Part shown: one piece after another, positions 33,805-43,443 of the stretch
Numbering within the stretch: the first letter of the stretch is position 1
Layout: each line of letters starts with the position of its first letter
Assembly: GCF_002561455.1 (NCBI RefSeq)
Contig: NZ_NTUP01000011.1
Coordinates: forward strand, 1 to 64,000
Direction: 5' to 3'
DNA from: Bacillus sp. AFS015802
Lineage (GTDB): Bacteria; Bacillota; Bacilli; Bacillales; Bacillaceae_B
Length of the DNA: 64,000 bases
Notes under the pieces: generated by a model
What the model was told of the DNA's origin: nothing
Database searches by the model: none
The model's input: the letters and a program-made list of their open reading frames with translations, nothing else
Translations under genes and position numbers: made by a program

Positions 33805-34606
33805 ACCATTCGATTTCCCATTCCTCCCTCAATGCCAAATAGAGAAGGAGAAGCGTGTTTTCCAGTTCTTCATAGGTCTTGCCTTCCATATCCATTCCCA
33901 GTTTCGGAAACAGGATATCGGCCAATTTTTGGCTTAATTGATTTCGCTCTGAAAGGGGTAGCTGCAGGAAACGGTTGGCGTACGTCCTGACCAGGTTCCA
34001 TTCTTTCGTACCAAGCTGCTTCAGAGTCCATTCTTCGACTGACAGGTCTTCCTGCCTGAGCCCTCGCTGCCGGATTTCTTTTTCGATGGCTTTCTCTTTT
34101 CTCTTCCCTTTGACCCGTCGTTCATGCACGACGATGGTTCCTGCCACGATGTCACCCAGCCGTTTGTGCTTGGAGTGAAGGAAGATCATGATCATTCCGA
34201 GAAAATAGGAGACCGGGAGCATGTCGATGATTCTCATCAGATTACGGATGAAGCAGGATAGTAGTGTGACACTGTGTCCATTCTCCTGTATCACGCGGAT
34301 GCCCAACATCCGTTTTCCCACTGTTTTTCCTCCCCAGAAGTACTCCAGTGCGAAGAAATATCCCCAGTTAATGACGAAGATGGTGATCAAGAAGAACCCC
34401 AGGAGAACGGAGTTGAAATCGAACATATTTAGTTTCAGGTTATCGTCTGCCAGGGCGAAAAACAGGAGCACCACAATCAAAATATTCACGATGGTCAAGA
34501 TGATTTGATCGATCATAAGGGCCGCAGCACGGCTTCCAAGTCCCGCAGGCTGAAATTTCAGGGATACATATTCGGGCGTCCGGATATCGACCTGTTCTTC
34601 ATGCAT
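33803..34606 (-). CDS. RDD-family membrane protein
   Basis: 267-residue protein. The RDD domain spans about residues 18-160, with the Arg-Asp pattern in GLGSRAAALMIDQIIL, then FFALEYFWGGKTVGKRMLGIRV and the third segment MLPVSYFLGMIMIFL. A long cytosolic, charged C-terminal region follows (KGKRKEKAIEKEIRQRG). It is divergent from a SpoIIM-family gene in a cluster with MoxR and DUF58 genes, a conserved association. The start at 34606 is the better spaced of two ATGs after AGGAGGGG. Confidence 0.85.
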   Translation of the reverse strand: MHEEQVDIRTPEYVSLKFQPAGLGSRAAALMIDQIILTIVNILIVVLLFFALADDNLKLNMFDFNSVLLGFFLITIFVINWGYFFALEYFWGGKTVGKRMLGIRVIQENGHSVTLLSCFIRNLMRIIDMLPVSYFLGMIMIFLHSKHKRLGDIVAGTIVVHERRVKGKRKEKAIEKEIRQRGLRQEDLSVEEWTLKQLGTKEWNLVRTYANRFLQLPLSERNQLSQKLADILFPKLGMDMEGKTYEELENTLLLLYLALREEWEIEW

Positions 34607-34710
34607 ATCCATCCCCTCCTTTTGGTTGAATTTACCTTTAATAGTTTCTATTTATTTCTAAACTTACTATAATAAGAGATAAGAAATCCAATGAACGAGT
34701 AGGTGTCACA

Positions 34711-35667
34711 ATGAAAGTGAAGCAATTTGTCAAACAGCACCGGGATGATTGGAAGGCTCTTGAGGATCACCTCGGAACGTTGCGAAAAAGAAAGAATATG
34801 ACGGGAACGTCCATCGATCAGTTCAATCGCCTCTATCAAAAGGCTGCCCAGAATTTATCGTACAGCCAGACCTATTTCCCCGAAGAAGAAGTGACGGATT
34901 ATTTAAATGGACTCGTGTCGAAATCTCATAATCTCTTTTATAAAGATCAGATCACGAGCGGAAAGCAAATCCGGCATTTTTTCTCCACCACGTTTATCGG
35001 TCTCCTTCTCGATCAATGGAAATTCGTTGTCCTGGCAATGGTCTTGTTTACGATCGGTGCAATGGGTGCCTTTCTTTCCGTTGTGAATGATCCCCTGCAC
35101 CTTTATTCCATCCTCCCCCCTGAAATGTCTCAGGGAGTGGATCCCGGTAATCTGGGAAAAAGTGATGGGGAAGTGAATTCTTCCATCATGTCCGCTGCCA
35201 TCATGACCAATAATATCAAAGTGGCCTTCCTTGCTTTTGCAGGCGGTGTCACGTTCGGCTTATTGACGATGTATATGCTTGTTTACAACGGCATCATAGT
35301 CGGTGCCCTTACCGCCGTCTTCTGGCATCAGGGAATGAGCTACGAATTCTGGGCATATATCGTCCCCCACGGCATGATCGAGCTTACAGCCATTTTCATT
35401 GCCGGCGGTGCGGGATTGTTGATGGGCTATAAGCTTTTTGTACCGGGACGCTTCACGCGGGGATATCAATTGAAGGAGCAGGCGAAACGATCCGTCCAGC
35501 TCCTTCTCGGTACGATCCCGCTATTTGTCATCGCCGGGTTCATCGAAGGCTTCATCACGCCGGCTGCGATCTCCCTCCCTGCCAAGTACATGGTCGCTCT
35601 GTTGACGGTTGCCGGGCTGTTTCTCTATGTGGCCATCGGTAAGCTCCGACTCAGCAGGCTACACTAA
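34711..35667 (+). CDS. Stage II sporulation protein M-family membrane protein
   Basis: 318-residue protein with a soluble helical N-terminus of about 100 residues (LRKRKNMTGTSIDQFNRLYQKAAQNLSY) and five to six transmembrane segments. The SpoIIM-like block includes TNNIKVAFLAFAGGVTFGLLTMYMLVYNG and YIVPHGMIELTAIFIAGGAGLLMG. Despite the name, family members outside spoIIM itself travel with RDD, MoxR and DUF58 genes, as here. The AGGTG SD precedes the ATG. Its 3' end overlaps the convergent DUF58 gene by nine bases. Confidence 0.85.
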   Translation: MKVKQFVKQHRDDWKALEDHLGTLRKRKNMTGTSIDQFNRLYQKAAQNLSYSQTYFPEEEVTDYLNGLVSKSHNLFYKDQITSGKQIRHFFSTTFIGLLLDQWKFVVLAMVLFTIGAMGAFLSVVNDPLHLYSILPPEMSQGVDPGNLGKSDGEVNSSIMSAAIMTNNIKVAFLAFAGGVTFGLLTMYMLVYNGIIVGALTAVFWHQGMSYEFWAYIVPHGMIELTAIFIAGGAGLLMGYKLFVPGRFTRGYQLKEQAKRSVQLLLGTIPLFVIAGFIEGFITPAAISLPAKYMVALLTVAGLFLYVAIGKLRLSRLH

Positions 35668-37017
35668 TCCGCGGTTCATCAAATCTATATAGTACGAAAC
35701 GGCGGTCGTTGCCAGTTTCTCTTCCCGGGCCTCCACCATCAGGAGGCCCTGCTTTTCCCACTTGGACTTCTCCCTCTTTTTGACGAGCATCTGCTTTTGG
35801 GCCATACTCTTCATCATCGCCTGTATCTCGTCAACCGGCTCCGACTTGATCCTTCTTACCAACATGTCATCTTCTATCCCGATCATTAAAAAGAGATGCT
35901 GCCTGCGCAGGCGCTGCAAATAATAGAGAGCATTATCTTCATGGAGGAATGTGTGGATATCGCTGAATAATAACAGCAGACTCCGTTTCTTCTGGACCGT
36001 CTGGACGTAATGGAGGACGGCAGCGTAATTGGATTCCGCCGCGTCCACCTCGAGATGATAAATGCGGTGGAGGATGGTCTGGAGATGCGCCATCCCTTTG
36101 GCAGGCGGGATGTAGACCTTCACATTCTTACTGAAAGCGAGGACCGAAACATAGTCCCCGTTCTGAAGGGCAGCCGCCGTGACGGTCATGGCGGCTTCAA
36201 GGGACCTCTCCAGCCGGTTCCCTTTCTCAAGCTCCGCCCCCATCATCCGGCCGCAATCAATGAGAATCGTAATATACTTTCCATGCTCAGGTTCATATTC
36301 ATTCGTCATCACTTCTCTGAGCTTTGCCGTTTGACGCCAGTTGATCTTTCTTGGATCATCCCCGACGACGTAATTCCTGATTTTCGAGAACTCCCCTGCC
36401 CCACTCTGCATCTTCCGGATTTTCACCCCTTCATACAGTAAAAACCGCTGGGCATCTTCGAGTACCTTTCTTGTTTCAGTGAGATCGGGGATGACTTTCA
36501 CCATATCCATCGTTTCCACGGTTTTTTGTTTCTCCCATAGTCCCAGTGAGCTCCGGTAGCGAAAATAGAGCCTGGTTAACTCATAGTCCCCCCGTACAGG
36601 GGTCACCACATCGTAAAAGGGCTTAGCAGTTGAATGTCCGGATAGCTTCCCTTCAAGTGGGAATGTGGCTTGAAAGCTTTGCGGTGTCCCGTCCAAGAGA
36701 CGATACGACATATCCCGATCCGATGTGTTATGGATCGTTAATTCCACCGTATAATCAAGTCCCCTTTCCATTTGATCAGGGATGCTCCTCTTTACTTCAA
36801 TATTCTTCTTTGAAGGAGAGAACGTTAAATCGATGAGACTCAAAACGAGAAACAAAGCATTCAGTATAAAGATCCATATCCACGACAGCCCAACCAGCGT
36901 GCCTGCAAAAAGGATAACAGAAAAGCATGCGTACACGATCAGCAGCCGCCCAGTTGGCAGGATCCCCTTATCTTGGAACAGTAATCGACCCAATAAGCTC
37001 CTGGATGACTTGGTCAA
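35659..37017 (-). CDS. DUF58-domain protein
   Basis: 452-residue protein with two N-terminal transmembrane segments, a beta-rich region, and a C-terminal DUF58/von Willebrand A-like part that starts near residue 195 (GAGEFSKIRNYVVGDDPRKINWRQTAK) and includes YITILIDCGRMMGAE with the metal-site-like Asp. Partners of MoxR ATPases have this form. The TTG start at 37017 has GGAGGGAC eight bases before it, inside the end of the MoxR gene (50-base overlap), which argues for coupled translation. Confidence 0.88.
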   Translation of the reverse strand: MTKSSRSLLGRLLFQDKGILPTGRLLIVYACFSVILFAGTLVGLSWIWIFILNALFLVLSLIDLTFSPSKKNIEVKRSIPDQMERGLDYTVELTIHNTSDRDMSYRLLDGTPQSFQATFPLEGKLSGHSTAKPFYDVVTPVRGDYELTRLYFRYRSSLGLWEKQKTVETMDMVKVIPDLTETRKVLEDAQRFLLYEGVKIRKMQSGAGEFSKIRNYVVGDDPRKINWRQTAKLREVMTNEYEPEHGKYITILIDCGRMMGAELEKGNRLERSLEAAMTVTAAALQNGDYVSVLAFSKNVKVYIPPAKGMAHLQTILHRIYHLEVDAAESNYAAVLHYVQTVQKKRSLLLLFSDIHTFLHEDNALYYLQRLRRQHLFLMIGIEDDMLVRRIKSEPVDEIQAMMKSMAQKQMLVKKREKSKWEKQGLLMVEAREEKLATTAVSYYIDLMNRGLV

Positions 37018-37897
37018 TGGTCAGTCCCTCCAATTCTACATGCGGGGATAGCTGGATGCGATGTCTGAGGGCAGGTCTTGCCACCATCTTGATATCATCA
37101 GGGGTGACATAGTCCCGCCCTGACAGATAGGCCCATGACCTGCCTGCCTTCCCGATGGAAATGGCCGCCCGTGTACTTGCGCCGAAGCGGATCGTCTCCG
37201 TTTCCCGGGTTTTCCTGACAATTTGCATGATATAATCCAATACCGCGTCGCTCAGGGTGACATCCTCGATTTCCTTCCTGATGGATAAGAAGGTTTCAAT
37301 GTCGAGGACCGCCCCCACTTCACTCCGGTCAACATGATTCTCGATCACCTGTTTTAAAACCGATTTCTCTTCTTCAAATGAAGGGAAATCAATATCGAGC
37401 TTGAACAGGAATCGGTCCTGCTGAGCTTCAGGAAGCGGGTAGGTACCTTCGAATTCAATCGGATTCTGGGTTGCCACCACAAAGAATACCTCTTCAAGGG
37501 GGTACGTCGATCCTTGGATCGTCACCTGTTTTTCTTCCATGGCTTCAAGGAGTGCCGCCTGGGTCTTCGCCGGTGTACGGTTGATTTCATCGGCTAAGAG
37601 GACGTTGGTGAAAATCGGTCCCTTGATCGTTTGGAAACGGTTGTCCTTCATGTTATAAATCGTACTTCCCGTTATGTCACTCGGCAGCAGGTCCGGGGTG
37701 AATTGAATCCGGTTAAAGCTTCCTCCAAGCAAACGGGACAATGTTTTGACCATTTGGGTCTTCCCGGTGCCCGGGACCCCTTCGATCAATACATGTCCTC
37801 CTGCGAGAATCGAAGACAGCAAGAGTTTAAGATTCGTCCCCTGTCCTACGATGCGCTCTTCAAATATCTCCATTAAGGATGTGATTTCTGGTTTCAA
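36968..37897 (-). CDS. MoxR-family AAA+ ATPase
   Basis: 309-residue cytosolic ATPase, probably a chaperone for assembly or activation of VWA/DUF58 proteins. Walker A is EGVPGTGKTQ. Walker B is VLLADEINRTPAKTQAALLEAMEE. Sensor I is FFVVATQNPIEFEGTYPLPEAQQDRF, and the C-terminal lid follows. The TTG start at 37897 overlaps the DUF4350 stop (TTGA), with GGTGGAGG upstream. The in-frame extension to 37942 is disfavoured. Confidence 0.93.
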   Translation of the reverse strand: MKPEITSLMEIFEERIVGQGTNLKLLLSSILAGGHVLIEGVPGTGKTQMVKTLSRLLGGSFNRIQFTPDLLPSDITGSTIYNMKDNRFQTIKGPIFTNVLLADEINRTPAKTQAALLEAMEEKQVTIQGSTYPLEEVFFVVATQNPIEFEGTYPLPEAQQDRFLFKLDIDFPSFEEEKSVLKQVIENHVDRSEVGAVLDIETFLSIRKEIEDVTLSDAVLDYIMQIVRKTRETETIRFGASTRAAISIGKAGRSWAYLSGRDYVTPDDIKMVARPALRHRIQLSPHVELEGLTIDQVIQELIGSITVPR

Positions 37898-39021
37898 CGA
37901 TCCTCCACCTCTTTCCTGAATAATTCTATTCTTTTCGACCACATGATATATTCCTGTTTACTGATTCTTTCTTTATTCAGCACACCTTTCATCCCCATTA
38001 AAAAGGAGGCGATGTCCTTTTCGGAAACGGTTTGCAGTCTCCGTTCCAGCGGTTCTTTCAAGTCCCCCCACTCTTTACTCGTCGGGATCCCCCACCGTTC
38101 CTGGAACAGGAGTCTTACATAATCAGACTGGATCAGAAGGGAAGCCTTGTACTGTTTCCCTTTCAAGTACCACGCTGAAAGGGCCTTGATTCGCTCATCG
38201 CTGAACCGGACCGTTTCCTCCCGGGGGGTGAGGATTCCCCCGAACCGTTTCCCCTGCATCCATAGCCCGAGTAAAGTGAAGATGGCTGATTGAAGAAGCA
38301 GGAGCAATAGCCATTGCGGATATAGTGTCGCAAGGGGTGCCCCGCTTTCTCCGCCGTGGAGGAATTCATCAAACAGGATGGTCCCCTCTTCTGCACCACC
38401 TTCTTTTAACAAAAGAAGAATCAGAGAAAGATGATCCTTCTCCAGGATCCTTCCGTTCGTCATCCAGGCAGGTGTGGTGGAAACAATGAGTGACCCCTGA
38501 CCTACGTCCGTTTTGTAGGCGATTGTTCCGTCCACATCATCCAGGAGGACCTTATCTCCCGCCTCTTCCTCAAGGCGGACGCCTGATAAAGTTTCCGTTT
38601 CATATGTATTTCCTTTTCCGTCACGTACAAGGGGAAGAATGGGGCTGTCTATCATTTCCGTCTTGATATCGAACATCCCTTTTGGATTATCCTTCAGAAG
38701 GAGGATGGTATTTCCCCGCCTCATGAAATCCTCGTATTCTTCCATTTCTTCCTGATCCGGGACTGTAAAGGGCTCCGCCATGATCAAAAGCTGGCCGGTT
38801 TCTTTTTTAGACAACCGGTCAGGTGAAAGGGACCATCTGGAAATGGCACCCCCTTCGTTTTCCAAATAGGTGTAAAGGGCCTTTACACCAGTTGGCGAGG
38901 GGGATTCTGATACATAGGCCGGATACTCCTTCAGCTTTTCCGGAGAAAGAAAGACCCCGATCACGATGAATACACCAAGAAGACCCACCAGGGGGATCCA
39001 CCTTTTTATAGTTAACTTCAA
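37894..39021 (-). CDS. DUF4350-domain membrane protein
   Basis: 375-residue protein: an N-terminal TM segment, an extracytoplasmic domain with a Rossmann-like, glutamine-amidotransferase-related layout (PTGVKALYTYLENEG, GQLLIMAEPFTVPDQEEMEEYEDFMRRGN), one TM segment near residue 245 (WLLLLLLQSAIFTLLGLW), and a helical cytosolic tail. This matches DUF4350 proteins that sit between MoxR and DUF4129 genes. The start is TTG with AAAGGAGG about 12 bases upstream. Role unknown. Confidence 0.8.
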   Translation of the reverse strand: MKLTIKRWIPLVGLLGVFIVIGVFLSPEKLKEYPAYVSESPSPTGVKALYTYLENEGGAISRWSLSPDRLSKKETGQLLIMAEPFTVPDQEEMEEYEDFMRRGNTILLLKDNPKGMFDIKTEMIDSPILPLVRDGKGNTYETETLSGVRLEEEAGDKVLLDDVDGTIAYKTDVGQGSLIVSTTPAWMTNGRILEKDHLSLILLLLKEGGAEEGTILFDEFLHGGESGAPLATLYPQWLLLLLLQSAIFTLLGLWMQGKRFGGILTPREETVRFSDERIKALSAWYLKGKQYKASLLIQSDYVRLLFQERWGIPTSKEWGDLKEPLERRLQTVSEKDIASFLMGMKGVLNKERISKQEYIMWSKRIELFRKEVEDR

Positions 39022-39057
39022 TGCCCGATCCTACCTCCTTTCCCTTACACTATCCAT

Positions 39058-39696
39058 CTATGAATCTCCATTTTCCAACCAGCTGCGGGCTTCCTGTTTA
39101 TAGTGAAGATACTCCTCTTTATCCACTTCACGTTCACCATACGCAACCTTGTCGAATAGCAGGGCAAGCCGGTAGAATCGATCCGCCCATCCTTGATTCA
39201 CTTTACGCAGTTCGTCGTAATACTCCCAGTTCGTCTTCCACACGCGTGCCTCCAGATACTCCCTTTCATGAAAGTACAGAAGCAATGCCAGGAACATGTG
39301 ACGGGTAGCTCTCGTATAATCACCCAGGTCCTCCTGCTTACGGGCTTCCTCAAGATGCTTTGTATAGGACCACTCCATCTCGTTCATGGATTGAAGGGGC
39401 TTGTTCGAACGGAACCTGCGCCTTCTCACCCCGTTTCGCACCGCATTGAATGCTATGATGAGAAGGATGCCCACAACGATGACAATGAGTGTGATCAGGA
39501 TCCCCGATGCCGCCCCGCCTGTCGGTTCAAGAGAAGGGTCAATGTTTCCGAGCAGATCCCGGATCCATTCCTTTGCCTTTTCCCACATCCTTGACAGCAG
39601 ATCCTGATGATCCTGAAGGTAGGCTTTGTATTCTTCCCCTTCCAGGATTTCTTCGAGTTGATCCCTCGCTCTGTTTTCATTCAACACTTTCTTCAC
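39058..39696 (-). CDS. DUF4129-domain membrane protein
   Basis: 212-residue protein with a soluble N-terminus, one TM segment (ILITLIVIVVGILLIIAFNAV, about residues 65-86), and a C-terminal helical DUF4129 domain (YTRATRHMFLALLLYFHEREYLEARVWKTNWEYYDEL, with the Tyr/Arg-rich core). Part of the MoxR cluster. The GTG at 39696 has a weak SD; a second GTG three codons later (39687) has AGGTGA five bases upstream and may be the true start. Confidence 0.8.
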   Translation of the reverse strand: MKKVLNENRARDQLEEILEGEEYKAYLQDHQDLLSRMWEKAKEWIRDLLGNIDPSLEPTGGAASGILITLIVIVVGILLIIAFNAVRNGVRRRRFRSNKPLQSMNEMEWSYTKHLEEARKQEDLGDYTRATRHMFLALLLYFHEREYLEARVWKTNWEYYDELRKVNQGWADRFYRLALLFDKVAYGEREVDKEEYLHYKQEARSWLENGDS

Positions 39697-39750
39697 CTGG
39701 CTTTCAGATCAAAAGCCCGGAACCCCGGGCCAGACTGGATACTTCCTTGG

Positions 39751-40677
39751 TTAAACCCTATGATAGTCATCAATCATTTCATTTAAATCATCCGCGTCGT
39801 GTCTTGTCTTCAGGTCAAAGAACATCACTCCAAAACCAACAGCGAACAACATCGTCGTAAATAATGTCACCACATTGAGGATCATCCCGTATAAAACACT
39901 GTTCCCCAATACCAGGCCGAACGTCAATTCAAATGCGGTACTGACGATCCCAATGATCAGGCCGAACACAATATATAATCCAATGATGGTGAATGTGCGC
40001 TTTTTCGTCAGTCTCCAGCTTCTTCCAAGTCCTGGTGCGTCATGCTCAATAGCCGCCGCCCCCAGATAGAAGCTCCATCGTGTCAACAAATAAGCGACTA
40101 CAGCCGCAATGAGGAGGAATAAGACGATGATCGTAATGATTATCCCAACCCCTGTATCAAACATGGCAGCACTGAATACCCCTGCGATCCCGATCGTGAA
40201 AACAGGGACAAATATGAAACCAAATACGATCAATCCAAATAGGATACTGCTTCCGATGATCGGCCAAAAACGGGAGAATGCTTCTTTGATGACCAGCTTG
40301 ACCGAGTAGTCTTCATTTTTCCTCATATGATTCAGTGTGAATAATATCGCCGCCTGGGCGATCGGTGACAGAATCATTGTGATAAGACCAATCAGTGCCG
40401 CGCCGAGTTCCGCTCCCACATTCACAGCCGGCCCTTCCTCAGGTGAAAACTCTCCTGAAAAGCTGTTGACAATTCCTTCAAACCAGGTTTCCCCTGACCC
40501 TGTCGTTCTAAAAAAACTGACTCCCGACGCAAGATCAATGAGAGCCTGCAACAAATAGACAGGTCCCAATAACACAAGGACAATCAGGAAAAAATCTTTG
40601 AAATGATTCTTACTTAGTCGAAATGTATGATCCAGTATTTCACCAAATCGTTTAGGTTTACTGAATTGTGCGTTCAT
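39751..40677 (-). CDS. Polytopic membrane protein heading the MoxR operon
   Basis: 308-residue protein with about six hydrophobic segments and an N-terminal amphipathic stretch (RFGEILDHTFRLSKNHFKDFF) like that of DUF975 or glycerophosphodiesterase membrane-domain proteins. A mid-protein block (WSFYLGAAAIEHDAPGLGRSWRLTK) is typical of that superfamily. It is the first gene of the minus-strand cluster with DUF4129, DUF4350, MoxR and DUF58. GGAGG lies eight bases before the ATG at 40677. Function unknown. Confidence 0.75.
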   Translation of the reverse strand: MNAQFSKPKRFGEILDHTFRLSKNHFKDFFLIVLVLLGPVYLLQALIDLASGVSFFRTTGSGETWFEGIVNSFSGEFSPEEGPAVNVGAELGAALIGLITMILSPIAQAAILFTLNHMRKNEDYSVKLVIKEAFSRFWPIIGSSILFGLIVFGFIFVPVFTIGIAGVFSAAMFDTGVGIIITIIVLFLLIAAVVAYLLTRWSFYLGAAAIEHDAPGLGRSWRLTKKRTFTIIGLYIVFGLIIGIVSTAFELTFGLVLGNSVLYGMILNVVTLFTTMLFAVGFGVMFFDLKTRHDADDLNEMIDDYHRV

Positions 40678-40860
40678 ATTCTGATCCTCCACTGCTTATT
40701 TTTCAAATTTTTACAATATATCGCTTATTTTAACATTATTCCTCCTTCTGTTAATGAAATATTTGTCATTTTTCTGCACTTATTTACTCACAGCATCTTA
40801 CTTCAATTCATATGGTTCCATTTACTTTTTTATTGCTTCCTGCTTCCTTCTTTATATACG

Positions 40861-40902
40861 AAAAAGTGACCCAAAAAGTTTTCTTTTTGGGTCACTTTTT
40901 TA
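40861..40902 (-). terminator. Strong terminator after liaR
   Basis: AAAAAGTGACCCAAAAA pairs with TTTTTGGGTCACTTTTT, 17 bp, 6-base loop. The rest of 40678-40860 is AT-rich and should hold the MoxR-operon promoter. Confidence 0.9.
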
Positions 40903-40905
40903 TCT

Positions 40906-41538
40906 TTATTTAGCCAGATCATGTTTAAAGGCATAGATGACGGCCTGGGTCCGGTCCTGTACGCCGAGCTTGGAGAGGATGTTGCTCACATGGGTTTTCA
41001 CTGTTTTCAGGGCAATGAATAATTCATCGGCGATTTCCTGATTCGTTTTTCCCTGCGTCATAAGAAGGAGGATTTCAAGCTCCCGGTTCGTCAATTCCTC
41101 ATGGGGATGAGAAACGGTCTTCTGCCTCATCCGTGTCATCATCTTCCCCGTCACTTCGGGTTCGAGGATCGACTGGCCGTTATGGGTTTTGCGAACCGCT
41201 TCTGCGATTTCACTTGCTTTCGAGGTTTTCAGCATATAGCTGACGGCTCCCGCTTCAAGGGCAGGATACACCTTATCATCATCGAGGAAACTTGTGACGA
41301 TGATGATCTTCGCGTCCGGCCATTCCTGGATGATTTCCTTCGTCGCCTGGATGCCATCCATTTCTTTCATGACAAGGTCCATCAGGATGATATCCGGCCG
41401 CAGTTCAAGGGCCAGTTGGACGCCTTCCTTACCGTCCGATGCTTCACCTACGACATCGATATCCGCCTGGGCAGACAGATAAGAAGACACCCCGATCCTC
41501 ACCATTTCATGATCATCGACAAATACTACTTTAATCAT
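40906..41538 (-). CDS. liaR: Response regulator LiaR
   Basis: 210-residue NarL/LuxR-type response regulator. The receiver domain has the acidic pair near the start (VDDHE), the phospho-acceptor Asp in [13 protein letters not shown], and the conserved Thr/Ser and Lys ([17 protein letters not shown]). The C-terminal helix-turn-helix reads [39 protein letters not shown]. It should activate the liaI promoter on envelope stress. The ATG at 41538 overlaps the end of liaS, with AAGGTGAT upstream. Confidence 0.93.
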   Translation of the reverse strand: MIKVVFVDDHEMVRIGVSSYLSAQADIDVVGEASDGKEGVQLALELRPDIILMDLVMKEMDGIQATKEIIQEWPDAKIIIVTSFLDDDKVYPALEAGAVSYMLKTSKASEIAEAVRKTHNGQSILEPEVTGKMMTRMRQKTVSHPHEELTNRELEILLLMTQGKTNQEIADELFIALKTVKTHVSNILSKLGVQDRTQAVIYAFKHDLAK

Positions 41539-42580
41539 TCTTATCACCTTCATTCTCTACAACGGGAACCTTCACTTCCAAGCGCGTCCCCTTATTTGGC
41601 ACACTGATGACTTTAAACGTCCCACCGATTTCAATGGCCCGCTCCCTCATATTCTGAAGGCCATACGAGCTCGTCACCTTCGATTCATTTACATCAAACC
41701 CCAGGCCATCATCCACCACCCTCAATATGATGATCGATTCCCTCTTAATGAGGCGGATGTCGAGGGAAGTCGCTTTGGCATGGCGAAGCGTGTTCGAAAC
41801 CGACTCCTGCAAAATCCGGAACAAATGATCTTCGATTCCTTTATCAAGGCTCATGTCCTCGATTTTCCATTCGATATCAAGAGGGACTTTCTGAGCTAAT
41901 TCGACCAAGAGCTCCTTCATTCCTTCTTGAAGATTCTTTCCTTTTAACGCCACGGGGCGAAGGTGGAGGAGGAGCGCCCTCATCTCTAGCTGCGATTGAT
42001 GGATCATCTGCTCCACCATTCCCAGCTGCTTCTCTTCATGGGGGGTCCTGTGGGGGGAGGGTGTCTCCGTAATCGCCGACATGAGCATCGACGCAGCGAA
42101 CAGCTGCTGACTGACCGAGTCATGCAATTCCCTCGCCAAGCGATTCCGCTCCTGAGATACGATTTCCTGTATCCTCTTTTCCTGCTCCTCGGCTTTTTCA
42201 TTGGCAAGCTTCTGGGAGTACCGGGCTTGATCGGTTAGATGCTTCCCAAGGGCTTCGACCTTTTTCCACACCTGCTGCACCTCGGAGGTTGCCGTTTCAG
42301 GGATGGTGATCGTGCGCCCTTGCTCCACATGATGGAGGGCATCTTCCATTTCCCGCAGCTGCCGCTTATCCTTCAAGCCGCTCCGGATACCGAAAACAAT
42401 CCCGATCACAATACTGAACACGAGAATAAACCCTGCTCCTGGGATATCCATGATTTCTACTTCCCATAAAAGAGACCAATCCTGTAACGGATATAAATAG
42501 AAGAAGGAAAAGGATAAAAATAACACCATGACAAGAGAAAAGAGGATACCTGCAACGACCTGCTTACTGACCGTACTCAT
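41531..42580 (-). CDS. liaS: Sensor histidine kinase LiaS
   Basis: 349-residue membrane kinase with two TM segments and a very short extracytoplasmic loop, an intramembrane-sensing layout. The HisKA_3 motif [21 protein letters not shown] holds the phosphorylated His. The ATPase domain shows [19 protein letters not shown] and VVDDGLGFD. LiaF keeps it inactive in the absence of lipid II-cycle stress in B. subtilis. Overlaps liaF and liaR by a few bases each. Confidence 0.93.
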   Translation of the reverse strand: MSTVSKQVVAGILFSLVMVLFLSFSFFYLYPLQDWSLLWEVEIMDIPGAGFILVFSIVIGIVFGIRSGLKDKRQLREMEDALHHVEQGRTITIPETATSEVQQVWKKVEALGKHLTDQARYSQKLANEKAEEQEKRIQEIVSQERNRLARELHDSVSQQLFAASMLMSAITETPSPHRTPHEEKQLGMVEQMIHQSQLEMRALLLHLRPVALKGKNLQEGMKELLVELAQKVPLDIEWKIEDMSLDKGIEDHLFRILQESVSNTLRHAKATSLDIRLIKRESIIILRVVDDGLGFDVNESKVTSSYGLQNMRERAIEIGGTFKVISVPNKGTRLEVKVPVVENEGDKND

Positions 42581-43308
42581 ATTCTCTTCACCTCAAGATC
42601 CCCAATCCACATGGAGGTGATGATCTTCACCCTCTGGACCGCCTCATCATATCCCGGTGTTTGATAATAGAGGGACTGATTGATCGCTTTCGGCTCCACT
42701 TCATCAAAAATCTCAATGGATCCCGCCAGGACCGAGTGATGCACACTCACTTCCACGTCATATGGGATGAGTATCTCGATATTCCCCAGTATATTCCGGA
42801 TCGATACAACGGAAGTACCCTTTGGTAGAACCGTATTCCCGATGTCGATGACCGAATCCCCGATGACGCCCTGGATGTTGATATCATTCCATTCGTATAC
42901 ATCATCCGATGTCCGCTTCGGACCGAACCATTCATTCTGAAGAGCCGATCTTTTCATGATGAGTGGTTCATGACTCTGCGTAAATGTTTCCTTGATGGAC
43001 GGCGTGATGTACTTCGGATGTTTCTTCGAATCGGCGAAACGTACAATGATAAATAGAAGGATACCGAATAACAAAAATTTAAACGCGACCGTATTGAAAA
43101 TATTGATCGCTAAACTGATGATCCCGAACCACAGCAGGATCTTCCCCGACGTCCTCGGCAGCTTTTTACGTCCAATATAGATGCAGAATGCCGCAATGGA
43201 TAGAAAGACGAGAACCCCCCCATCATAAAAGGAGACTTCCAGCAGTATAAGTAATGTCCCGATTAAGATGATCCAACTGATTCCGTCAGAGCGTAAGCGA
43301 TTGAACAT
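42577..43308 (-). CDS. liaF: Inhibitor of the LiaRS system, LiaF
   Basis: 243-residue membrane protein with about four N-terminal TM segments and a C-terminal beta-rich domain (VIGDSVIDIGNTVLPKGTSVVSIRNILGNIEILIPYDVEVSVHHSVLAGSI, in repeated strands) typical of LiaF/VraT. It represses LiaS activity. AAGGAGGGAC precedes the ATG at 43308. The upstream in-frame extension lies in the hairpin region after liaH and is rejected. Confidence 0.9.
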   Translation of the reverse strand: MFNRLRSDGISWIILIGTLLILLEVSFYDGGVLVFLSIAAFCIYIGRKKLPRTSGKILLWFGIISLAINIFNTVAFKFLLFGILLFIIVRFADSKKHPKYITPSIKETFTQSHEPLIMKRSALQNEWFGPKRTSDDVYEWNDINIQGVIGDSVIDIGNTVLPKGTSVVSIRNILGNIEILIPYDVEVSVHHSVLAGSIEIFDEVEPKAINQSLYYQTPGYDEAVQRVKIITSMWIGDLEVKRI

Positions 43309-43375
43309 GGGGGTCCCTCCTTTCCGGTTATGTATGTAACGTCCCGCAACCGGCTCAAATCCTATGATAAAACGG

Positions 43376-43407
43376 GGTGAACCCTTCATGGGCTCCCCCT
43401 TTTTTTA
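43376..43407 (-). terminator. Weak hairpin between liaH and liaF
   Basis: GGGGGAGCCC pairs with GGGTTCACCCC on the minus strand, followed by GTTTTA. It may give partial read-through, as described for the liaIH/liaGFSR junction in B. subtilis. Confidence 0.6.
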
Positions 43408-43443
43408 CGTTATCGTGTTTTTCTCCATTTAGAATACCATGTT

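Noticed and set aside
41101-41607. 168-codon plus-strand frame antisense to liaR and liaS
   Set aside because: It is a shadow of two unmistakable two-component genes.
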